Position numbers and translations under genes: made by a program
The notes under the pieces: generated by a model
Told to the model about the DNA's origin: nothing
Database searches by the model: none
The model's input: the letters and a program-made list of their open reading frames with translations, nothing else
Shown here: positions 52,751 to 57,723 of the stretch, one piece after another
How the letters are laid out: every line of letters starts with the position of its first letter
Numbering within the stretch: the first letter of the stretch is position 1
NCBI GenBank assembly: GCA_020859845.1
Contig: JAJBVL010000065.1
Span: forward strand, 14,786 to 72,508
DNA length: 57,723 nt
Direction of reading: 5' to 3'
Source of the DNA: Bacteroidales bacterium
GTDB taxonomy: Bacteria > Bacteroidota > Bacteroidia > Bacteroidales > Muribaculaceae

Positions 52751-54331
52751 CTATTCGTTCTTCTTGGGAAGTGGAGGGTAGTCGAGCGTGTAATGCAGCC
52801 CGCGGCTCTCTTTGCGCTCCTTGGCTTGGCGCATTATCAAGTAGCCCACGTTGATGATATTGCGAAGCTCGCATATCTCGCGCGAGGCCTTGCTCTGCTT
52901 GAAGAGTTTCTCGGTCTCCTCGTAGAGGATGTCGAGGCGATTCCAAGCGCGGTCAAGACGCAGATTGCTCCTCACGATACCAACATACGCACTCATTATC
53001 TGGTTCACCTCGCGTATGCTCTGGGTGATGAGCACCATCTCCTCGGGGTGGCGTGTGCCTTCGTCGTTCCACTCTGGCACGTCGAGCCGCAGCTCATTGT
53101 GCTTGATGGCCTCGCTGGCATGCTTGGCGGCTGCGTCGGCATAGACCACAGCTTCTATCAATGAGTTGGAGGCCAAGCGGTTGCCGCCATGAAGGCCAGT
53201 GCACGAACATTCACCTACGGCGTAGAGATGCTTGATCGACGACTCGGCGTTGGTGTCAACCACGATACCCCCGCAGAGGTAGTGGGCAGCCGGCGCCACA
53301 GGGATATAATCCTTGGTGATGTCGATGCCGAGCGAGAGGCATTTGGCGTAGATGTTGGGGAAGTGGTGGCGCGTCTCCTCGGGGTCTTTGTGGGTCACGT
53401 CGAGATACACGTGGTCGTCGCCATGCATCTTCATCTCGCTGTCGATGGCGCGGGCCACGATGTCGCGGGGCGCAAGGCTCAGGCGCGGATCGTAGCGCTG
53501 CATAAACTCTTCGCCCTTCAGATTGCGGAGCACAGCCCCATAGCCTCTCATGGCCTCGGTGATAAGAAACGATGGGCGGTCGCCGGGATGAAAGAGAGCG
53601 GTGGGGTGAAATTGTATAAACTCCATATCCTTTACCGTCCCCTTGGCGCGGTAGACCATGGCTATACCGTCGCCTGTGGCCACCAGCGGGTTGGTAGTGG
53701 TGGTATACACTGCTCCTACGCCTCCCGTGGCCATCAGCGTGACGCGAGCCAAGAAGGTGTCTACGGCGCCCGTCTTCTCGTTGAGCACGTATGCGCCGTA
53801 GCAGGTGATGTCGGGGGTGCGACGGGTGACGATTTTGCCCAGATGATGCTGGGTGATGATCTCTATGGCAAAGTGGTGCTCGTAGATGTCGATATTGGGG
53901 TTGGCCTTGACAGCCTTGATGAGGCTCTGCTGTATCTCGTAGCCCGTGTTGTCGGCGTGGTGCAGTATGCGAAACTCCGAGTGGCCCCCCTCGCGATGAA
54001 GGTCAAATGAGCCATCCTCCTTGCGGTCAAAGTCAACGCCCCACTCCAGTAGCTGGCGTATCTGCTCCGGAGCTTCGGTGACCACCTTGCGCACGGCCGC
54101 TGGGTCGCTTAGCCAGTCGCCAGCCACCATCGTGTCGTGGATATGCTTCTCAAAGTTGTCTACCGCCAGATTAGTGACAGAGGCCACGCCACCCTGGGCC
54201 AGGGCGGTGTTGGCCTCGTCGAGGGTCGTTTTGCAGACCAGGGCCACGCGCCCAGTGGCTGCCACCTTCAGGGCAAAGCTCATGCCGGCAATGCCCGACC
54301 CTATCACGAGATAATCATATCGGCGAGTCAT
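52751..54331 (-). CDS. nadB: L-aspartate oxidase
   Basis: A 526-residue FAD enzyme oxidising aspartate to iminoaspartate for NAD synthesis. The FAD motif is VIGSGIAGMSFAL. Catalytic and substrate regions are EGGHSEFRILHHADNTG, QFHPTALFHPG and YLCGGIVVDTNAESS. Fumarate can serve as electron acceptor in anaerobes. NadA and NadC are not in the window. It starts one base after the HIT gene stop. Confidence 0.95.
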   Translation of the reverse strand: MTRRYDYLVIGSGIAGMSFALKVAATGRVALVCKTTLDEANTALAQGGVASVTNLAVDNFEKHIHDTMVAGDWLSDPAAVRKVVTEAPEQIRQLLEWGVDFDRKEDGSFDLHREGGHSEFRILHHADNTGYEIQQSLIKAVKANPNIDIYEHHFAIEIITQHHLGKIVTRRTPDITCYGAYVLNEKTGAVDTFLARVTLMATGGVGAVYTTTTNPLVATGDGIAMVYRAKGTVKDMEFIQFHPTALFHPGDRPSFLITEAMRGYGAVLRNLKGEEFMQRYDPRLSLAPRDIVARAIDSEMKMHGDDHVYLDVTHKDPEETRHHFPNIYAKCLSLGIDITKDYIPVAPAAHYLCGGIVVDTNAESSIKHLYAVGECSCTGLHGGNRLASNSLIEAVVYADAAAKHASEAIKHNELRLDVPEWNDEGTRHPEEMVLITQSIREVNQIMSAYVGIVRSNLRLDRAWNRLDILYEETEKLFKQSKASREICELRNIINVGYLIMRQAKERKESRGLHYTLDYPPLPKKNE

Positions 54332-54332
54332 C

Positions 54333-54734
54333 TCAGCTGGGGATAGTGATGCGTTCGGCGATAGCTTTTTGGAGAGCCTCCATCTCCTCGGCGGGGAGGG
54401 TCTGCTTGTGTTTGAAGTCCATGTCGCCCTCTTTCGAGATGGGGATGAGATGGATATGGGCGTGGGGCACCTCCAGGCCTATCACGGCCACGCCTATCCT
54501 CTTGCAGGGCACTGCCTGGCGCAGCCCCTCGGCTACGCGCTTGGCAAAGAGCTCCAGCGCCAGAAACTCCTCGTCGGTGAGGTCAAAGATGTAGCTCTCC
54601 TCGCGCTTTGGCACCACCAGCGTATGTCCTGGGGCCACGGGGTTGATGTCGAGAAAAGCGATGTGGTGGTCATCCTCGGCCACCTTGTAGCAGGGGATCT
54701 CGCCAGCAATGATTTTAGAAAATATTGATGACAT
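54333..54734 (-). CDS. HIT-family nucleotide-binding protein
   Basis: A 133-residue histidine-triad protein (HINT-like). The HIT motif is HAHIHLIPI near residues 96-104, and the N-terminal block is FSKIIAGEIPCYKVAEDDHHIAFLD. Such enzymes hydrolyse AMP-lysine or related phosphoramidates. It lies 27 bp after greA and is tight against nadB. Confidence 0.92.
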   Translation of the reverse strand: MSSIFSKIIAGEIPCYKVAEDDHHIAFLDINPVAPGHTLVVPKREESYIFDLTDEEFLALELFAKRVAEGLRQAVPCKRIGVAVIGLEVPHAHIHLIPISKEGDMDFKHKQTLPAEEMEALQKAIAERITIPS

Positions 54735-54761
54735 ATGGATAACCTTTGGGTTTTTATAGGG

Positions 54762-55232
54762 TTAATAATTGATTTCTACGATTTCAAACTTCATCAGTCC
54801 GGCGGGCACCTTGATTTGTACCACCTCGCCAAGCTTGTGGCCTAGTAGCCCTTGAGCTATGGGGGTGGAGGAGCCAATCTTCTTCTCTTTGAGATTGGCC
54901 TCGCTGTCGGCCACGATGGTGTATTCCATGGTCATGCCGTTGGCCACATTGCGTATCTTCACGCGGTTGAGGATCTGCACCTCCTCGGTGTTGAGGTTGC
55001 TCTCGTCGATGATGCGTGCGTTGGCCACGAGGTCCTTGAGCTGGGCTATCTTCATCTCAAGCATTCCTTGGGCTTCCTTGGCTGCGTCATACTCCGAGTT
55101 TTCCGACAGGTCGCCTTTGTCGCGTGCTTCGCCTATGGCGCGGGAGATTTCGGGGCGTTTTACGTTTTCGAGATAGGCTATCTCTTCCATCTTTTTCTTA
55201 TAGCCTTCCCGGGTCATATAAGTGATTGCCAT
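54762..55232 (-). CDS. greA: Transcription elongation factor GreA
   Basis: A 156-residue GreA. The N-terminal coiled coil (about 1-75) has the tip acidic residues in GDLSENSEYDAAKE. The C-terminal FKBP-like domain (about 80-156) includes GSSTPIAQGLLGHKLGE. It rescues backtracked RNA polymerase by transcript cleavage. It has its own promoter and a 120-nt leader with a terminator-like hairpin, suggesting feedback on its own expression. Confidence 0.95.
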   Translation of the reverse strand: MAITYMTREGYKKKMEEIAYLENVKRPEISRAIGEARDKGDLSENSEYDAAKEAQGMLEMKIAQLKDLVANARIIDESNLNTEEVQILNRVKIRNVANGMTMEYTIVADSEANLKEKKIGSSTPIAQGLLGHKLGEVVQIKVPAGLMKFEIVEINY

Positions 55233-55281
55233 AATGAGGGTGGGGTGGGGGTTATAGGGTTGTTGTTTATTGGTTTATATG

Positions 55282-55320
55282 CAAAAAAATTAAAGAATCA
55301 CGTCCCTTCTACAGGCGTGA
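55282..55320 (-). terminator. Terminator-like hairpin in the greA leader
   Basis: On the minus strand, TCACGCC at 55320-55314 pairs with GGGACGTGA (with a bulged A) ending at 55298. TTCTTTAATTTTTTT (55297-55283) follows. It lies about 28 nt after the expected transcript start and about 65 nt before the greA ATG, so it could end transcription early. Confidence 0.55.
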
Positions 55321-55343
55321 CCCTCGTCTTGTCTTCTTAGCAT
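55290..55343 (-). CDS. Possible greA leader peptide
   Basis: A 17-codon frame, MLRRQDEGHACRRDVIL, starts about 4 nt after the expected greA transcript start and stops in the T-rich tract. It covers the whole hairpin, so a translating ribosome would block it. Four of its codons are AGA/AGG. An open frame of this size is common by chance, so this is only a candidate. Confidence 0.25.
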   Translation of the reverse strand: MLRRQDEGHACRRDVIL

Positions 55344-55353
55344 TTCTTCGCTG

Positions 55354-55384
55354 CAAAGTTACTAAAATTTCTTTACCCCACCAA
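55354..55384 (-). promoter_or_regulatory. Promoter of greA
   Basis: TAACTTTG (55361-55354) with TTG (55384-55382) 20 bp upstream on the minus strand. The 338-bp gap 55233-55570 contains this promoter, the greA leader hairpin and the divergent FKBP promoter; nothing else was recognised there. Confidence 0.7.
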
Positions 55385-55489
55385 TCCAAAATGCCAAAAA
55401 TTAACTCCCTCACCACATCTCCCCTTATTATCTGTCTCCTAATTACCTGCTCTGTGAACTCTTTTAATAATTTTTTGTTTAAATCTATA

Positions 55490-55519
55490 TTGGGGAGACA
55501 GATATTCTAGCTAACTTTG
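55490..55519 (+). promoter_or_regulatory. Promoter of the FKBP gene
   Basis: TTG at 55490-55492 and TAACTTTG at 55512-55519 with a 19-bp spacer; the ATG at 55571 is about 45 nt after the expected start. Confidence 0.7.
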
Positions 55520-55570
55520 TGCCGAAATTTTTGGCTCCTAATTGTTGACACACTAAAAACTAATATAACA

Positions 55571-56197
55571 ATGGAAACCAACGAAATGGACCGCCTGAGC
55601 TACGCGCTCGGCCTCAGTATGGGAAACAACTTCCGCAGTAGTGGCATCGAAAAGCTTTCGTATAAGGACTTTGCCGAAGGGGTAAAAGCCGTGTTTGAAG
55701 GCGCGAAGCCTCTTATGACCTACGACGAGGCCAAGGAAGAGATCCGTAAATTCTTCGAAGCCCTCGAGGAGCGTCAACGCGAAGCAATGGCTAAGATGGC
55801 CGAGGCCAACAAGGCCCAGGGCGAGGCTTACCTCGCTGAGAATGGCAAGCGCCCCGAGGTGCTCACCACTCCCTCAGGCCTGCAGTATGAAATCATCAAG
55901 GAAGGCGAAGGCCCACAGCCCGAACGCGGCGACCAGGTTGTAGTCCACTACACCGGCAAGCTCATCGACGGCACTGTATTCGACAGCTCAGTGGAGCGCG
56001 GCGAGCCTGCCACCTTTGGGGTCACCCAGGTAATCCCCGGATGGGTCGAGGCTCTTCAGCTCATGAAGGCTGGCTCCAAATGGCGCCTCCATATCCCCAG
56101 CAATCTTGCCTATGGGCCCAACGGCGCTGGTGGCATGATAGGTCCCAATGCCACCCTTATCTTTGATGTGGAGCTCATCAAGGTGCTCGGTAAGTAA
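55571..56197 (+). CDS. FKBP-type peptidyl-prolyl isomerase (cytoplasmic)
   Basis: A 208-residue isomerase. A helical dimerisation part (about 1-95, FKBP_N-like, LSYALGLSMGNNFRSSG) precedes an FKBP domain (about 105-208: GDQVVVHYTGKLIDGTVFDSS, QVIPGWVEALQLM, LAYGPNGAGG). It speeds proline isomerisation and may act as a chaperone. No signal peptide is seen. The ATG at 55571 is used because an upstream in-frame TTG is within the promoter. Confidence 0.9.
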   Translation: METNEMDRLSYALGLSMGNNFRSSGIEKLSYKDFAEGVKAVFEGAKPLMTYDEAKEEIRKFFEALEERQREAMAKMAEANKAQGEAYLAENGKRPEVLTTPSGLQYEIIKEGEGPQPERGDQVVVHYTGKLIDGTVFDSSVERGEPATFGVTQVIPGWVEALQLMKAGSKWRLHIPSNLAYGPNGAGGMIGPNATLIFDVELIKVLGK

Positions 56198-56250
56198 GAG
56201 ACTTACATATACAATCACTCACATACATTTCAACATTTTCCACATTCCAC

Positions 56251-57141
56251 ATGAAGAAAATTATTATTGCTTGTGGCGCTCTGGTAATGCTGCTTTCCAC
56301 TGCCTCTTGCGGTGGCTCATCCAGCGCCGAACCCAAAGACCTTGCCGACTCGATGGCCTATTATATCGGCCGTTCGCAGGGCGCTCAATTTGCCCAGCAC
56401 TTCTCCACCCTCCCAGAGGCTGATCGTGAGAAGATCAAGAAGGAGTCGTTTCTCCGCGGTTTCAAGCAGATTATCTCGCAGGCCGACACCAACGACATGG
56501 GCTATCTCTATGGCGTTAACTTCGGTATGCAAGTAGCACAGCAGCTCCTGCAGTGCCAGCAAAACGGCATCAATGTCAACAGCGAAGAGCTCTATCGCAA
56601 CTTCGCTTCGGCTTTCATGGCCGACAGCGTAAATGCTCAGACTATCAACGCCGACAACACCGGTTTCCAGGCCACGATGATGAAGGTGCAGCAAGTGCAA
56701 CGCGATCGTCAAGACGCTGCCCGACGTGCTGCTCGCGAAGCCAAGGAGGCTGAGGCCAACCAAAACATTGAGGCTGGCAAGAAGTATATAGATCAGCTCA
56801 AGGCCAACGATTCTTCTATCCAGACCACCGAAAGCGGCCTTTCTTATAAGGTGGTGAAGCAAGGCTCTGGCAAGCTTCCCGCAAAGGATGGCAAGGTGAA
56901 GGTGAAATACACTGGCAAGCTCATCGACGGCACCGAGTTTGATAGCTCTAAGGGCGAAGCCGTTGAGTTCCCAATGACGGGCGTTATTGCAGGCTTTGCT
57001 GAAGGCCTCGCTATGATGAACCCCGGCTCGCAGTATATCCTCTACATCCCCAGCGACATCGCCTATGGCAACAACTCGCAAGGCAATATCCCTGGTGGCT
57101 CCACCCTCGTCTTTGACGTTGAGATGGTGTCGGTAGAATAA
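56251..57141 (+). CDS. FKBP-type peptidyl-prolyl isomerase lipoprotein
   Basis: A 296-residue Mip/FkpA-like isomerase. A lipoprotein signal (LLSTASC, Cys20) is followed by a helical FKBP_N dimerisation domain (about 30-165, AYYIGRSQGAQFAQHF) and a long helix with a RDAARRAAREAKEAEA stretch. The FKBP domain covers about 195-296 (GKVKVKYTGKLIDGTEFDSS, YGNNSQGNIPGGSTLVFDVEM). It acts in the periplasm on envelope proteins. It is 53 bp behind its cytoplasmic paralogue, so the pair probably arose by duplication. Confidence 0.92.
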   Translation: MKKIIIACGALVMLLSTASCGGSSSAEPKDLADSMAYYIGRSQGAQFAQHFSTLPEADREKIKKESFLRGFKQIISQADTNDMGYLYGVNFGMQVAQQLLQCQQNGINVNSEELYRNFASAFMADSVNAQTINADNTGFQATMMKVQQVQRDRQDAARRAAREAKEAEANQNIEAGKKYIDQLKANDSSIQTTESGLSYKVVKQGSGKLPAKDGKVKVKYTGKLIDGTEFDSSKGEAVEFPMTGVIAGFAEGLAMMNPGSQYILYIPSDIAYGNNSQGNIPGGSTLVFDVEMVSVE

Positions 57142-57163
57142 TCCCACTAAAGAATCTCTTAGA

Positions 57164-57196
57164 AAGGCTGAGGCTCCTCCGGGTCCCAGCCTTTTA
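57164..57196 (+). terminator. Intrinsic terminator after the FKBP pair
   Basis: AAGGCTG (57164-57170) pairs with CAGCCTT (57187-57193), followed by TTATATT, 22 bp after the stop codon. Confidence 0.7.
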
Positions 57197-57210
57197 TATT
57201 ATATAGGTGT

Positions 57211-57267
57211 ATAGGCCCTATAAGCCCCATAAGCCTTATAAGCCCCATAGGGCCTATAGGGCCTATA
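57211..57267. repeat. 9-bp tandem repeat (ATAAGCCCC), 6 units
   Basis: Units ATAGGCCCT, ATAAGCCCC, ATAAGCCTT, ATAAGCCCC, ATAGGGCCT and ATAGGGCCT lie between the FKBP terminator and the rRNA promoters. Confidence 0.9.
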
Positions 57268-57308
57268 CCGCACTCAAATGTTAAATCGGAGTTAAAATGC
57301 GCCGGAAA

Positions 57309-57340
57309 TTTGGCGGGTCGCCGAAAAGGTTGTAACTTTG
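57309..57340 (+). promoter_or_regulatory. Ribosomal RNA operon promoter P1
   Basis: TTTGG at 57309-57313 and TAACTTTG at 57333-57340 with a 20-bp spacer. The upstream part GAGTTAAA...ATTTGGCGG repeats at P2. Position and strength fit an rrn promoter. Confidence 0.75.
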
Positions 57341-57442
57341 CACTCGCTTTTGAGAAACGGGTCGCCCGGCGGGGCGGCGAGAGACGCCCGAAGGCCTGGA
57401 ATGGTGAACGACGCGCAAAGAGTGTTAAAAGCGAGTTAAAGA

Positions 57443-57474
57443 TTTGGCGGTTTGAAAAACTTGCCGTAACTTTG
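57443..57474 (+). promoter_or_regulatory. Ribosomal RNA operon promoter P2
   Basis: TTTGG at 57443-57447 and TAACTTTG at 57467-57474, the same 20-bp spacer and the same GAGTTAAA/ATTTGGCGG context as P1, 134 bp further on. About 235 nt of leader follow before the 16S gene, including an imperfect CGAGAGAGC/GCTCTCGCG stem near 57570-57597. No protein gene is present in 57142-57723. Confidence 0.75.
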
Positions 57475-57710
57475 CAAAACATTTCGGCGCCAAAAAAAGA
57501 CGGCGCGGCTTAGAAAGCGAAACCAAGAACATTGACATTATTGCAACAGACGAAGTAGTACAAGAGAGCTTCGAGAGAGCACAACGCTCTCGCGAGAAGA
57601 GAGAGAACGAGGTGCGAGGCTACTCTAGTCAAATTCCAAAGTACACATACAGGAAGACCTTAAGGACATCCGGAGCACACTTCAGAGAAAAAAAGAAGAA
57701 CAAGATACAA

Positions 57711-57723
57711 ACAGCGAAGAGTT
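57711..57723 (+). rRNA. 16S rRNA gene, first ~13 nt (cut by window end)
   Basis: The window ends in GCGAAGAGTT. This is the conserved 5' start of 16S rRNA, which in nearly all bacteria continues TGATCNTGGCTCAG. By alignment to the E. coli start (GAAGAGTT at positions 6-13), base 1 falls near 57711. The two promoters and the long leader upstream support it. The rest is outside the window. Confidence 0.85.

Overview
This window comes from a bacterial chromosome of the order Bacteroidales. Three things point there. Most promoters that can be read match the Bacteroidetes form (TTG, about 20 bp, TAnnTTTG). Several genes belong to families typical of that group (DUF3098, DUF3467, DUF4294, bacterial GH3, tricorn-like protease, BamA/TamA protein with a lipoprotein signal). 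Gene clusters such as ftsX-DUF3098-uppP-truB-queA and pdxJ-exbB-exbD-tonB also fit. The G+C-rich coding style suggests a Muribaculaceae-like gut lineage, but that finer placement is inference.

Layout. 1-2100: a composite repeat element and an AspT/YidE-type transporter (minus). 2100-5440: BamA/TamA-like outer-membrane protein and an HAD phosphatase (plus). 5450-10000: ftsX, DUF3098, uppP, truB, queA, yigZ read as one minus-strand cluster. 10050-10725: tRNA-Tyr with a lipoprotein gene 13 nt behind it. 10765-14100: lolD-lipoprotein and DUF3467-cysS (minus). 14184-16975: pdxJ-exbB-exbD-tonB (minus), facing a divergent CBS-family remnant plus nadK (plus). 18571-22952: M64-like peptidase, flavin reductase-rubredoxin, a small helical protein and an MscS channel. 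23154-31056: outer-membrane beta-barrel protein, serine-type sulfatase and tricorn-like protease (minus). 31236-33970: C69 dipeptidase, cytidine deaminase, Pro/Asn/Gly-rich lipoprotein. 34046-35927: GH3 and DUF486 (minus). 36060-39597: membrane-anchored pseudokinase, GNAT protein, lipA, lipB. 39781-41929: ECF sigma factor, membrane protein and two exported proteins. 42201-48405: leucine operon leuA-leuC-leuD-leuA2-leuB. 48525-52040: mannose-1-phosphate guanylyltransferase, panB, MATE transporter. 52040-55232: greA-HIT-nadB-DUF4294 (minus). 55571-57141: two FKBP prolyl isomerases. 57142-57723: leader of a ribosomal RNA operon with two near-duplicate promoters; the window stops about 13 nt into the 16S rRNA gene.

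The genes are mostly housekeeping: envelope assembly (BamA-like, UppP, FtsX, LolD, TonB system), cofactor synthesis (PdxJ, NadK, NadB, LipAB, PanB), branched-chain amino acids, tRNA modification and charging, and protein folding or degradation. No phage, insertion sequence, CRISPR array or known defence system was seen.

The most unusual content is between genes. At least four loci carry multi-hairpin modules whose hairpin arms differ in sequence but keep their pairing, and at the window start their arms are tandemly amplified. Three kinds of short tandem repeat (7-bp AAAAGTC/AAAAGGC, 9-bp ATAAGCCCC and 9-bp TTATCGTTA) fill gaps and often begin at or just after a stop codon. The 7-bp type, and a related 8-bp one, also lie inside two genes as linkers. 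The greA leader contains a terminator-like hairpin overlapped by a possible 17-codon leader peptide.
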